Origin: Lanius collurio
Taxonomy: Eukaryota > Chordata > Aves > Passeriformes > Laniidae
Direction: 5' to 3'
Length of the DNA: 64,000 nucleotides
NCBI GenBank assembly: GCA_020086605.1
Contig: JACBWW010000039.1
Location: forward strand, 1,595,600 to 1,659,599
In this document: positions 13,580 to 27,200 of the stretch, piece by piece
Numbering within the stretch: the stretch's first letter is position 1
How the letters are laid out: the number at the start of each line of letters is the position of its first letter
Program-made: the position numbers and the translations under genes
The notes under the pieces: generated by a model
Seen by the model: only the letters and a program-made list of their open reading frames with translations
Told to the model about the DNA's origin: nothing
The model's database searches: none

Positions 13580-15170
13580 GAATAATTCAGGAACAAATCA
13601 CACTGTTAGCATCAAGAGCAGTTCCCCTCCTGGATAAGTATCTTGGATAAAGAATTATTCAGTCTTCCATTTCCAACAAAGAATGGAGATAGCAGAACAG
13701 AGAGAATATTTACCCTACCTGGAATGTAGCAGTTCTGATAAATGCTGCTCACAAAGTTCAGTGTGTCTGCTTCCTTTGATGCCCAAAGAACTGAGAATTT
13801 GTCTTTGATGCAATTGCTGCCATCAGCAGCTTGTGTGTTTTTGGTACCACTGAGAAGTTTCATCCAGGACATGAAAGTCTGAGAGACCCAGAGCAATCAA
13901 CCCCAAGGGCAGCAGCCTGCAGAGGGGTGCAGCTTTTGTCACTTAGGTGGACTGAAAGACTAAATTTAATTTAGACTAGGCTCTGCTTATGCCTTCTGCT
14001 CCTATTTTGCTGTCATATGAGTTTCAATTCAGAAGTTTGAAAAATTATGCTAAATAATTGTCTGTTCATATCAGTGAAATAAATAGAGAATGGGGCAAGG
14101 CAAGATTAGGGAGATAACAGAACTAATACAGCTTTCATGCTGGAAAAATTAAATTAGTTCTTCTTAAATGTGACCAGGCATGAAAATACCTTTCCTTTAC
14201 CTGGCTGGCTTTTTAGTAATAAACCCTTGACCTCAAATAGATTTCATAATTCTTTAATATGTTTGTAGAGGTGATGATTGGTTTCCAACTTCACTCTGCT
14301 TTGTCTTGAATGGGATATATAAACCTAAAACTTGCAGCTTAGCACAGAGGACAGCTTGATCTGTTGAATGAGCATGATCCTGTGGCTAAAGAGTTTAGGA
14401 CACTGCTTCTAGGGACTAATCTTGGTTTTTATTTGCTGAGATCCTCTGTATGCAGCGAGTGGGTTCATCCTGTTCTTGAGAACCTTGTTTCATTTTGCTG
14501 TCTCTTGGAACTTCTGACTTGTTGGCATCAGAAATGTCGTTTCAGTAGGGGCACACACCTTACTGCTGAAGATATATTGCTGGAAAGGGAGGGAGGGAGG
14601 TTATCAGAGCAGCTCTCATCCCATGTTTGTAAGTGGAAATGATTGGGAATCATAGCAAAGCTGGATAATCCTGCTGCTTTGCATGTAGTGCTGAAGCAGA
14701 GGTGAATTTCATGACATATCAGATGCTTGGTTTCAACCAAAGTTAGGGTCTATTTGCTCAACCATTCAGAAAAAGTAATGCAACTCGTTATAAGTTAGGA
14801 AAACTTTTTATTTGATGTCAATATACATCTATATTTTGCATCTTTGCTATGATATGCAGTCTCTCTGCTTGTCTAAACTGATGTTTTTCAGGACTGAAGG
14901 AAATAGAATTAAATAATAAAACAAAATTTAGAGTGTTCCATGTGTTGTTCTGTGCTGGCTGTACTTCAGGGTCTGACACATAACAGTCCTGAAATCTGTG
15001 TATGTTTATCTAATCTCTTTCAGAAAGTTCAAGATAACCTTACTTTTGACAAAAGTGTGACTGACAGTGCAAAACAGCTTTTTGAATTCTTAAAGTCTTT
15101 AATGGAAAACATTCCAAGTCTGTTTTATGCGTGTATATATATAAAAATATCCATATCTATCTGTCTATAT
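13580..15170. other. Unique non-coding DNA
   Basis: No gene is seen. A polypyrimidine-AG acceptor-like site near 15024 is followed by about 120 bp of open frame, but no donor site ends it and no family is recognised. A short TA/TATC-rich stretch at 15133-15170 leads into the CR1 fragment. Confidence 0.5.
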
Positions 15171-15540
15171 CACAGAATGATTTCTGTTGGAAAAGACCTC
15201 TAAGACCATTGAGTCCAACCATTAAAGCAAAACTACCAAGTCCACCCCTAAACCAGCTCCTCAAGAGCTACATCTGAATATCTTTTAAATCCTTCCAGGG
15301 TTGATGACTGAGCCACTTCCCTGGGCATCCTGTTCCAGTGTTTGGCAACCCTTTCTGTGAAGAAATTTTTCCTAATATCCAACCTAAATATTCCCTGGCA
15401 CAATTTGAAGCCATGCCCTGTTGCTTATTAGTCTGGAAAAGAGATGGACACCCTCTCCTGGCTACAGCCTCCTTTCAGGCAGTTGTAGAGAGTGATCATC
15501 CTTTTCTCCAGGTTAAACACCCCCAGCTCCCTCAGGTTTG
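15171..15540 (-). mobile_element. CR1 LINE, 3'-end fragment
   Basis: The sequence is recognisable as the 3' part of an avian CR1 in reverse orientation. Starting CACAGAATGA, it runs through the usual GGAAAAGACCTCTAAGA and GAGTCCAACC segments, the CACTTCCCTGGGCA and CCTGTTCCAGTG segments, and the GAAATTTTTCCTAATATCCA block. The element's 3' end is at about 15171 and it is truncated 5' near 15540, as most CR1 copies are. It covers only 3' untranslated or distal sequence, so no reverse transcriptase remains. The 69-codon frame at 15338-15547 is part of this repeat and is not a gene. Confidence 0.95.
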
Positions 15541-17927
15541 TATGTGACAATTTTTAAAGTTGTCTCAATGTTATGACACAATACAAGGAATCTGACATAA
15601 CCTACACAAATATATAGGAAGAAAACGACAAAACAATTATTTTTCCCTGGGGGTAAAGCAATATTAACAATAAACTACTTAGTCTGTGGACAGGAACAAA
15701 AACAACAGCAGCATTATTGCTTAACATTATTCATGTTTATGAATCATGTTGTGCAAAAAGGCTCCTGTACAGCATTTTACACATCCTGCATTTTATACAG
15801 GTTATGAAGCACAGAAACATGCTTAATCTAAATTTATTCTCCTTACAGGATGATTCCTCATTTTTCCTGTCTGATGTAACAGCTCAGCAGAGCAGAACAT
15901 CATGTAATTAAAATACATTAAATTCGACTCCCTGAGCACTTAGTTTTGCAGTGGTGAAGAGCAGAGGAAAAATGGTATATGGTTATAAATAAGAATATGA
16001 AAAATAGCTGTGAGGTAGAATGATAGAGGGAGGAAAGAAGGGGAGACTCAGGAAGCTGTGAGAAAAACCCATGTTGTTTGACCATATTTTCCTTGCCAAC
16101 AGTTCTAAACCTCCCATGTTAAAAGCCTTTAGCTGTAATGAGGGCCTGGTCATCGTTGTTCATACAAACCCAAGAGCTGAATTGCTGCTGTGACCAAGCT
16201 GCACCACTTAAATTTGGAATCTTTTCTTTGTGGGAAGCTACAGAAACAAAAGGATCACCCCTCTGACCAGTTTGGACCATGCACTACAAGTTCAGGGTAC
16301 AAAGGCTCACACCTGAGAGCTGGGAACCCTTTGCTGCAGTGTGGGAAGGTACTGAATGAGGGAGAGCAACCACAGTTCCCTGATGGCATTCATGGTTTGT
16401 TGTAGCCTTGAACTCTGATCATGTCCACCAAATGGCTTGACCCTTCCAAGGCATTAAATTCCTCCACTTTCAGAGGTGAAATCCAACATTAAAAGCAAAC
16501 TTTAGAGTCTCAGCCTTACTCTGAAGTCTTAAGGGTTGTTTTTAGCTGTGTGCTGCCAAACAATAGGGCTGACACAACAAATATGTCAAATCCTCAATTT
16601 ATCATCTGCATCAGTGTTGTGTAAAATTTATTAATCCCTGCAGGAAATAAAAATGCAGGGTTTTCATTTGTTTGCTCACTGTGTCTTGCAGCTGGGGTGA
16701 GCAGACCCAGGGAGCCTACCTGTGGACTTGCTCCCAGAGGTTTTCATGCACAGCAGGTCAAAAAACCCCTATGTCATGGTCAGGGCTATAGATGCTTTCT
16801 GTAAATGTAAAAGATTCATTTTGATAGACATCCTAAGTCAAAGTAATGAAAATTAATTTCTTGTTTATTACAAATTTTTCTATTACATGTGCCTTTGACA
16901 CCTGCAGCAAGATTGTGACAGGTATTCAAAATGGTCGAGTAATTTCATACAAATATCTCTGACAATGCCATTTAATTTCAGTGTAGAAAACTTGCAGGTA
17001 TGCCAAAAAGTTTCCTCCCTCAAAAGAAGCTTGTTGCAGTCACAAGAAAGGGTAGTCTTGTAATTGAGGTGCCACCTGGGATCACAGAAAGTCTGCTGTG
17101 TCTCTTTTCCTTAGCTCTGTGTCTGTTTGGAGAGTGACCTTTTGGGAACGTTCCTCGGTCCCAGTGCCACTGTTTTTCACTTAAGGCTGGATGCAGTGGG
17201 TATCCTGTGAACAGCTGTGGAATTTATACAGCATCAAAATGCAGCTCTCATGCTCACAGGGTGCAGACCCAAAGCTTCACAACTGAAAATCAGGCTCAGA
17301 AAGCAGAGCAGCAGAATGGAGCACAGGGAACTGAGAGCAGCAATTCACATTTCCTGCCTCTCCTCCCTTTCCTCCCCTGCCATGACTCAGTTCATCTTGC
17401 TCTGCCAGGCCATGGATGTCACTATTTTACCATGCTGTTTTCAGGGCCATGCTGACATTCCATCTCCAATAGAGTTGAACCTAAATGAAGAGTCAGGAGA
17501 TTCTCCCTGGTACAGTTTGTAGTTCTGCAAATGAGCCTGTGTGTAACAGAGTTGTATAACCAAAGCTGCTGCTGCTTCTGCTGCTTGCTCACAAACTGCT
17601 TTCTCAGCCTCAGCAACTTTGCAATATGTAGTTGAGAAGTTAATTACTGTTTTAAGACAGGAATAGTGGCATGTTAGGGCATTGCTAAAGTAAGCAACAA
17701 CTTTTATATGCAAATTATCAGATTAGTCAGTGATTTTTGATTTGTAGATGTGAAAGGCTGATACATAAAAAGTAACAACTCGTTGTGTGCACAAGAATAA
17801 TTTGTAATAGCCTTTTCATTTGGTGCCCTAACTTAGAATGTTCTCTAATACTTATACAATATTTGGGACTCAGGATAGCACTGCTGATTTAGTAATGTCC
17901 CATAATGTCCCTGCTCCCACCTGAGTT
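15541..17927. other. Unique non-coding DNA
   Basis: No gene or repeat family is recognised. The 17200-17720 part has overlapping open frames on both strands (101, 90 and 82 codons) with no domain and a modestly higher G+C content. Confidence 0.5.
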
Positions 17928-17933
17928 CACCTG

Positions 17934-18227
17934 TGTCGCCCTGTTTTTTAGAAATCTTTTAGCCTTCTGATGTTTACATTCTAGTTACACGCTTTCCCAC
18001 GATTTGTTCTGTAAACACTCAGTTGTTTTGCATTCCTTCCTAGAGGTGGAGAGAAGCTGATGGATGGGTAACCTGTCCAGTGTCATTGGAGAGGTGGCCT
18101 CTTCACTCTCCAATCCCCTGTCTCTTTTGTAAAACTATAAATAGTGGAGTCAGAAAATAAACTTCCTCTTTTCACTCTCACCTTCAGCTGTGTGAACACG
18201 CGTGTGCTTCCGTGTCCTACAGTGACA
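17934..18227 (+). mobile_element. Solo LTR, family A, copy 2 (sense orientation)
   Basis: A 294-bp element beginning TGTCGCC and ending AGTGACA, with perfect 6-bp duplications CACCTG at 17928-17933 and 18228-18233. It is the reverse orientation of the copies at 2628 and 43873. It shows CCAAT at 18110-18114, TATAAATA at 18136-18143 and AATAAA at 18156-18161, with about 66 bp of sequence left after the poly(A) signal. The TATA box and the poly(A) signal are only about 20 bp apart, so the poly(A) signal probably lies at the end of U3, as in avian alpharetroviruses. No internal sequence is attached. The intact promoter motifs make this the copy most able to act as a plus-strand promoter or poly(A) site, which is inference. 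Confidence 0.94.
18136..18161 (+). promoter_or_regulatory. LTR core promoter and poly(A) signal
   Basis: TATAAATA (18136-18143) followed by AATAAA (18156-18161) inside LTR copy 2, with CCAAT 22 bp upstream of the TATA box. Transcription would be expected to start near 18165-18170. Whether it is active cannot be told from sequence. Confidence 0.6.
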
Positions 18228-18233
18228 CACCTG

Positions 18234-21200
18234 CATATCTTTTATTCCTGAGAAATGGTGTGTTACTTCCCAGGAGGATGTGAGACCTCTATTCCATCAA
18301 AGCACGGGCTTTTTACAGCAGTGCATGTAGCAAAAACAGGAGTTGGAAAGTTTTGTCATTCCCACAATATTTAAAATTCAGAGGTCCCTGCCATTTAAAA
18401 CACAAGTGGGCAGGGTTGGGATAGAGATGCCCATGAATGAAGGTCTGGATGGAGGAATGTGCTCAACCCAGGGGAGCCTGTGCTGTGTGTGGCAGGGTAA
18501 AAGGTGCCCCCACTTTGTCTGGGAAGGGCTGTGCTGAGCTGCTCCCCCCCTGTGCCCTGCAACAGCTCGGGATGGAGCTCAGGACAAGGACAGTGGCAGC
18601 TCCTGTGTGCAGGACCCAGGCAGAGACACCATTTAGAGATATATAGGGCAGCTGTTATTGTAATTATTGTGCTTTCTGTGAGGGTGCTTTCTTACAATCT
18701 TCTCTTTGTTAGTTTTGCCTGATATTCAAAATCATAGGAAGGAAGGAAATGCTTTCTTCTGCAAAAAAGATTATTTGTATTTTGTATTTTTTGTATTATT
18801 AGGTATTTTTCTTATAGGGTCATATCAGCCCGTTTTGAAGAAGACTGTTTGAGGCTGGGGGAGGAAAGTTTGTTGAATATCCTGAAAACTGGTCCTGTAC
18901 TTAAAAGGTCCAAGTTAATGTTGTACTATTTTTTGTTTAAGGGCAGTTAAGAAAATGGGAGAGATTTTGTTTACAGAACTCAGATCCAGTTTTTACCAAA
19001 GCCCCAAACCAAATCAAAAACAACAACAAAACCATTTTTTTCCTTAAAAGCCTTGCTGCATTAAAGAAAGACCAAGATTAACCTTGACTGTGCTTTAGTA
19101 CCAAAAGTCAGTGTAGTAGGCAGATTGCCATATTATCTGGCAATGTCTCAATAATGAAATTTTCAGGTCTTCCAGCAAGAATCCTTAGGGTACAGACCTG
19201 AAAATGAGATTCATGCATACTATATTATTTAGACATTTTAAGCACCTACATACCAAGACTAAAGGCTTTGAGTTCATATTGGAAAGTTGTACAACCAAAA
19301 CACCCCCCCAACAAATATTTAAGGGTTATATTTAAAGACATTAGCTGTAAAGATGGGGGGAAAAAATCAATAGCATTGTTTTCTCTTATTGAATTTTGTT
19401 GCTCAGGACCTTAACAGAGGGATTTAAAACAAACTAAATGTCTGCTGTTATTAAAGTAATGTAATATCCTAAGAATGGTCTTTCACTGAGTGGGACTCTC
19501 TCACAGCTTGGTCACTGACAAAGCAAACTACTCAGCTTTTCCTTAGTGCTGCTGTGTTGCCACAGTAAGTTGTCTTGCTTTGCTTTGTTCTGGTTTTTTG
19601 TTTTGTTTGTTGGTTGGTTGGGGTTTTTTTTCTGTTTTTTTTCTCCCTTTCCTTTCCCCAGGTGAGGCTGCACATTTAGCTGCATGTCTTAAGTTCCAGC
19701 TCCTGCTGTTTCTACTACTGTGCTGGGAAATTTGCCAGTGCACACAAATCAAAGTTATGTCTTTGCTTGTTTCCTCATGCTGAACTCTAACATAAGCCCT
19801 GCAATGCAAAAGCTATAAAATATTCTAATTTCATGCTTATTTTTCAGTAAACTGAAAACCAGGAGCTTTAATCTGGGTCTTCTCAGTTTATTATTGAAAG
19901 AGCAATTGCTGGCATTGAAAAAAATTTGAAGAATCCAGTCAGTTGCATGTGAAGGAAAGAGAGAGGGAGAGATCTCTGATACTGCCCTTGTTTTCCTTCA
20001 GTTCATCTTATGTGGAAGGGAATGCTTGCAGGATGGTAGTGGCAGTTTCAGAGGTTTCCATGTCTTCCCTCATTTGCCCTGTTCATAAAGAAAAGGGATG
20101 GAGCAGCCACTGGAATGGGAATAGGTGATTATTCTACTCCCTTGCCATCATGAGTCATTAACTCTAGTACACGTGTGATTCCTATTCTACCCTGAGGGGG
20201 GAGGATAAATGCTCTACTTGCCTGAGAAAACTGAAATTTAAAAAGTCACACTTCTACTTCCTCATTTGTTCTTCTTGTGGAAGAGGGGATGAGCAGAAAC
20301 TTCTAGTTTCCTCACCAGTTTTAAGGAAAATGACATGGAAAAGTCATTGAATAATTATGTGTGACCAAAAGCAAATTTAGTGACCTCATAAGGTGAGGCT
20401 GAAAGAGTCTGAACTGTTATAAACGCACTGCTTGGTGGATGTAACTGTCTGGAGCTTGCTTTCCTACTGCATTTTGAAAGACTCTGTAACAATAGTCTGT
20501 TTGTTTCTACCTTTAAATGTTTGCATCACCTACATTAAAAAAAAAAAAAACACCAAAAAAACAAAAGACCTGACTCAGGTATTATTTCTAGTTGTAAGAA
20601 GTTAATAATTACTGAAATTGGTTCTGTCTCATTGAAATGCTCTTTCATCTCAAGTATTAAGACATCCTATCAATTCAAGAAGATTTTTTCTTTAGAAAAG
20701 GAATTCTCTAAGCAGCATTTGGCTGTTGGCAAAGATATTACATTGTTATTACTACCTTTACCCACTGAGGTTTGCTGCATCCATTTTAGCTGAAATCACA
20801 TTTCTATAAATGGTCTTTCAGTTGTGCATTTTCCCTGCTCTCTCAGAAACGGAAACATTATTTCAAATAGTTTGGAAATACACCAACTGCATCCATTTCA
20901 TCTGATTACACAAAATCTAGGGATCACCACTCTGTCAGGATATACAGCAAGTAAAGTAGGCCCAAAGATTTTGAAATGTTTCAACAGTTTGCAGTGAATG
21001 GGAAAAGTGCTGGTTTTTGAAATGCAACAGAAGTTTTAAAAAGCTCTGTGTTACAATTAGAGATGTTTTATGGTTTAGAATGAGCTTTCATTTTCATTAC
21101 AGCCCAATGAAAGTATGAAGTAGAAATAGTTTTTTGTGGTCACTTCCCTGAGATGGAAAATGAGGTGGGACCAGGTTCTTTTTCTTCCCTCTCCACAGGG

Positions 21201-24200
21201 ATTCCCATCCTCATCCTAAAGGGGAGAGAGAAAGGGGAAAAGCAGGGACACTGTTGTGTGCTTGGAGTTGGCAGAGTGGGTACCACCAGTGCTGCCTGCA
21301 GGTTATGTGCTCACCATGTGCAGGGACTTAACTGAGGAATTTAGAGGTGTGCAAGAGGTTTGGTGACCAGAACTTAATGGGCAGCCACACTCTGCATGGA
21401 AATTTTGTGGCTGCAGAAAAATTTGTGCTCTGCACTGTGGTTTGAATGAACTGAAATTTATCAAATAGGGGCTAAAAGAGGTAGGTGCAGCCTTGCAAAG
21501 CTCAGTGCTGGACAGTTTGACAGATCAAACACAAAAAAGAAAAATAAATAAGCCTTTCACATGTATCTTATCACATGTAGGAAGAAAGCTGCAGTGAAAC
21601 TGGGTCTGTGTGAGGCATGGTTAATATGCAGTGACATAAGGTGGTTAATGGCAGCTTTGCATTGTTTCTGAGGCAGAAACAAAGGAGAATTATTGTGGTT
21701 TGCCTAAATGGGAAGGGAAAAGGGCCTTATAATTTGCAGAACAGGAAATATTCCTCTTATGGAATAGCTCTCTCCAGGTGATCTCTGTGTGTGGGGCAAG
21801 GCAAATCCAGAACTAACAAGGATCCCTGAAGTTTGTTCTGGAATAAAGAGCCTGGACACAGACTCTACAAGGGCTGTGCCCATGGCTTTCTGCATTTTCA
21901 GCCCTGGATCTGTAGGAGAAAGATGGGAAGGCCTGAAAGAAGGAACATTGCTTTTCATCTTTAGAAAAATATGTAATTCTAGAATAATCCTAGGACTAAA
22001 ACTTCAGGAGTACTCTCACTGGAGACAGTGGTGGTCCAGTGACAACTTGCAAAGGAGCTGCATTGGAAGAGACTGGTGGATTTTGACACCAGTCAAAGAT
22101 CTTGAGGTGGATAAGAACTAAGATTTATTCACTTTTTATGAGTGTGCCTGATGTGTTTGGAACCCAGACAGCACAAATAAACTTGTAACATTCTGGCATT
22201 TATCCCTTTGGAAGGGTGAGAGGGAAAAATAATGGCCTGTCTTCAGTTAAGCAGGAGTCAATACTGCTTGTGTCTGGATTATGCAGGAGACCCTAATTCT
22301 AATTATAAGCAGATTGTTATCCATATTTTTGCTTCAGATATTTACACCCTGCTAATAATGGTGATAATTTCATGTTTTGTGTGCTCTGTAACCCACACCC
22401 ATCCACCAGTGCTTCATCTGCTTCATGAAAGTGCTTGAACAGCCTGATCTGGAGTGGTGAGCCCAGAGCTGGATTTGAAATGCTCGTGGATACTTCCCAG
22501 TAGCTAATCTTCAGCCATGGGAAGCTATTAGCAGTGCTGAATAATAGCTCACAAGTGTCATTCATTTTGGCAGTATCTCTAACAGACTTTGCTGCCACAG
22601 AAAAAAATTCTAATTTTACTAGGAGAGTCTTCTGCAAGCTAATTTTATGAAAATGCTAATAACTGTGAGGGTGCTCAAAAGAATTTAGAGAAATTCCTAT
22701 TTTTTTTTTGCAATATATCTCTTTAGTGCTGTTTAAAAAGAAATTTGTGCTAATTGGTGTCTGTGGTTTGGTATATTTTTGTACAATTTTCATGACCCCA
22801 GACATTTTCACCATTTTAAATCCCTTCAAAGCTACTAATGAAGAGAATTTTAGTACAACTAGGTATAAATAATGCTGGACATGTAAGCTAAGCAAAAATT
22901 AGAAAGTTTACATTGTACAATTAACTCCGAAAGATAAAAATAATTACCATTTTGTGTCAACTATACATTTTGAAAGGTAAAATTAAAAGTTCACTATTGT
23001 CATAATTAAATATTCCCTGAAAGAACCCTTGAAGTGACATGTAATAAATTCTTTGTGCTAAATATTGAAATAAATCCAATATACTCTTTTGTAGAATAAC
23101 TGCAGTATTTCAAACAATTTATCCTTCAGGTTTCCTTACAGGGGAAAAGGAAAGAAATGATAAGAAAAAGCCTGAACCCTCATACTCTTACTAGATTTGG
23201 AAAGTCTACTCTGGTAGAAAGGAAATATTTTTCTTGCAGAAGCCTTTATTGATTCTTAGTAACTAGAACATGATACATTCTATACACTCATATTTTATAG
23301 GAAAAATCAAGATTCTGTTCTTCATATTTCCACTTCCTTTTACCTCCCAGGGACATACAGCCATGAAGATTTTTATGTCTTTGGGGGATCTTCTGTTGCT
23401 CTCCTCCATTACAGCTGTACAAAAACCCACAGAAATTTTAATGAGAAGCAGAGTGCAAAATACTTTGATTAATACTCCAATTCTCTGCCAGAATGCCACA
23501 GTACCATGAGACCTGATTTAGCACTAGCAGAGAAATCCATTGTCAACCTTTGACTTGAAATATACGGATTTAACCCTAAATGTTTGTGATGATTCACTTT
23601 CCCAATTTCAGAAGCACTTGGCTTCCACTGCTGGGTGTAACATAAATACTCAGCTTGGACTTGAAAACATACTATCTATTTCCTGCAAATATTTTTTATT
23701 CTCCTTTCTCTTCCCCGGGCACAACAAATGATCTGAGGTCTGGATTTGTATTTTTGTTGCAGAAGAAATGGTTTGCTGGAGGGAGCTGCAGAGGCATTCC
23801 CAGAGACATGACAAATCTGAGCTCTCATAGCTGATTCTTCTTCCTCTCCCCTTGTGTCCTGAGTCCCCAGAGGCAGCTGGTGTCTGTAGCAAACTGAGGG
23901 AACCCTGTATGGAAATCAATTACAGGGTTCAGTGGGATGCTGCTGGAAGTTCCCATGGCTGGAGCCATCAAATGTGTGTTCTCTCTCTCATATTTTATTT
24001 TGGTAAACATTTAAAAAAATCTTAAATCTTACTTTTTTTTATGAATAAGGATTTGTAACATTGAAATGCCATGCTTGCTAAGAAAGGACTAAAGATATTA
24101 CTAAATATGATATTCTTCATGAAACAGAATTTAAAAAGCATAATCTTGTAATATTTTTCAATTCTGAAAGAATAAAGAATTGTCACCTGGATTCTATATG

Positions 24201-27200
24201 TTTTTAAAAAGCAGGATAGAAATTTCACTGTTCAAATCAAATGAGAACATATTTTCATGAGATTTTTGTAAGAGAGCTATGATTTAAACAGTGAGCGACT
24301 TCTCTGACCCCCCAAATAGCCAGGGATATCTGAAACTGAATTATGTCAAAGGACATATCTTCCAAATTCCTATCTGATTGACAGCTGCCAGGTTATATTT
24401 CAGTGTTAATTTTATAGATCACTGCATGGAACAATTGTTATGTTAGGGTAATCTATTTCCACTCCTATAAATCGTTTGTCAAATACGGAAGGTAAATCTC
24501 GAGGCCACACTGCACATCTCCTTCCCAGTGACAATTGTCATGCCAGGTCTTTGTCCAAGAGTCCTCTTTAATAAACAGGAGCTCCATGGAGAACTTTAGT
24601 AGGCACACAACGTGGGCTTTTTAGAAGAGAGGCCTCTGTGCTTTTTAGAAGAGGTGTTTCAAAATTTGTAGTGATAATCCCAGTCAATATCTGTTTTGGA
24701 GAGAGTCATTCTGTTGACTTCACTGGAGTCTAAAATGAATTTTAGAGCTCTTTAATCATTGACTAATTTAAAATATATTTTGAAATATATAAATGTAAAA
24801 TAAAACCTATTTTTTATAAAGTATATATATGCCAACTACTTAACCTGTTAAATATCATATAAAAAGGATGCCAATATCATATAAAAAGTATGTCAGTGTG
24901 ACAATTAAGGATGAAGGAAACATCCTTCAGTTAAAGAACTGAGGATGATGATTAATTATTTGGTAAGGAAAATGGAGCCCTAAAGTGTTCTGGCATACAC
25001 TCAGTCTGCCAGTGGGAACTCTGTAGCAAAGCCTTTTTTCTTAACTAGTCAAATTTATGACACTCTTAAAACATGTACTGACAGGACAGAGCTCTGGTGT
25101 GTTAGCTGTATTGTTTGGAATCACTCAGCTGAAATAAAAACAACCAAATATATCAAAGTAAATGAGGAGCAACAAAGATTATAATTGGTGGGTTTGGTTT
25201 TTATTTTTTTCCCTGTGCCTCTTACTGTATTCTTTAATGTATATTTGTGGTTTATTGTGATCTATTCAAGGCTTAGAGAACCAATACCTGTTCAGAGTAG
25301 GACAGAAATTCTGTTACTTTTAGCAGTAGATGAAATTGAATGGGAGAAACTGTAAATAGTTTGCTTTTTTAAAATTAAACTTATGGATGTAGGGCTGATG
25401 TTTGAAGCAGTTAAAATATGGAATTTAGACTTAAAATACTGTCAGAAAATGATTGAAATAATATTTCTCAGTATTTCTCACAGGTCTTTGTGGTTTTGAT
25501 AACGTTTCCCTCCTGCCCTGGCCTTCAAGCTGCTGCACGGGGTGGGGGAAGAAGCCTTTGGGAGAAGCCAGGCCCTGTTGTTGCAGTCAATAGGAAACCA
25601 CAGCTGCCTCTGATCAAGGTGGGATTTTGGCAGTTGTGTCTGACAATTGAATAGCTGAAAGCTATCTCAGCCCAGTGTTAGCCATCAGCTCAGCTGCTCA
25701 GCAAACTCAGATTTTATGGTCTCAGCCCTTTGTGCTCTCCCCTCCATGCTGTGGCTTTGGGTTGAAGACAGATTCAGTTTAAGATCTCTGGCCATATGCT
25801 CAGGGTTACCCATGGGACTGGCAGATGAAATTGCTGTGTGCCAGGCATGCCCTGTGCCAGCAGATTGTGACTTGGATTTATCAGAAATAAGGGATGCAAA
25901 GCTTTAAGGGGAATTTGGTTTAGTTGGTAAGTAGTGTCCTGTAAGATAAGTATCCATTGGGCTCTCTAAAGTTATCCCTCTTTGAAATCCTTGATAAATA
26001 CACTTTAATTTAGCAATTTTGCAAATATCTTTTTTAATCTCTTGGTGGAGGTAATGCACTCTTGAAATTTCATCTTCCTTAATTTTATTGAATTGCTAAA
26101 ATAGATTATAAAAACTGTTTTCCAAACAATTCCATTTTATTATTCTAAGAAAAAAAACTCCTGAAATCAAAAAGAGAAAAGAAAGATATTCCATAACGAT
26201 TTTAAAATACTAAGGAGACATTTTTGGGGGGAAAGATATGAACTCACCTATATTTAGAATAAAATGTTCAGGTTTGTTTTTTAGATTGTCTTTGCCTCAG
26301 ACCATATAATGGATATGGTGAGTGAAGCTTTCCTTTGAACCTGAATTAGGTAAAATATGTGATAAACCACGGATCAGGAAAATGTTGCCAATAAAGAGAG
26401 TCTTTATTCTGCTTCCTTATCAAATGTTTGGGCTTATTTTGTTCTTAATATAGGCAAAGTAGTTGTGAAATTTAATAGGAAAGGAATAGGAAAATGGGAA
26501 AGAGGGAGTGTCCATGGCCAAATCTGTGTGCAGGCAGCACTGGAGTGACAGGGTCACAGTCCTGCTACAGCTACTTCCTGATGAACCAGTGACAGAGCAG
26601 AGCTGATACCAATGAAAAATCACCTAAAATAGCAATAAAATAACAGGCCTAAATGCCAGACTAGCAGAACTTTACACAGGTGTTGTGAGCTCTGAAATCA
26701 ATAGAATTGATCCAGAGATTTCTTTTGCTTGCAGACCTTAGCAAATGTGGAATTGGACTCTTTTGGGCACCTCAGCATGAGATTGCACTATAGAAGCAAT
26801 AGCTCCTGCAGATTTGCTGGGGAAGCCTCTGTAAAAGGCATGGACACTTTCTTCTCCCTTCCTTGCAAAGACAGCACTGAAAATATTAAAATTTGCTAGC
26901 TTTGAATTCAAAGAGAAATAGAAATTTTTAAACACAAAGTCATGTCAATAAATGAAGTGCCCAGGTCTTTTTCATGTAGAATCTTGTTCAGATTCTTGGT
27001 TCCTCCACCTGAATGTATTTTTTGTGCAAGGATGATTCATTTTTGCAAATGAATGTGGTGTGTTTGTGGATCTTTGGATCATTTTGTTTGTGAAAATCAG
27101 CTTGAATCATCAAGAAACAACTGTGAAATAACTTCTCTGGTTTTTGAGGTGACAGTGTTTTTTGGCTGAAGAGTAACAAGACTAAGAATAATTGATATGT

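Noticed and set aside
15005..15130. Acceptor-like site and open frame near 15024
   Set aside because: No donor site closes the segment and no protein family is recognised.
25820..25870. Short resemblance to a MIR core (TGTGTGCCAGGCATG)
   Set aside because: The match is too short and is not supported by flanking sequence.
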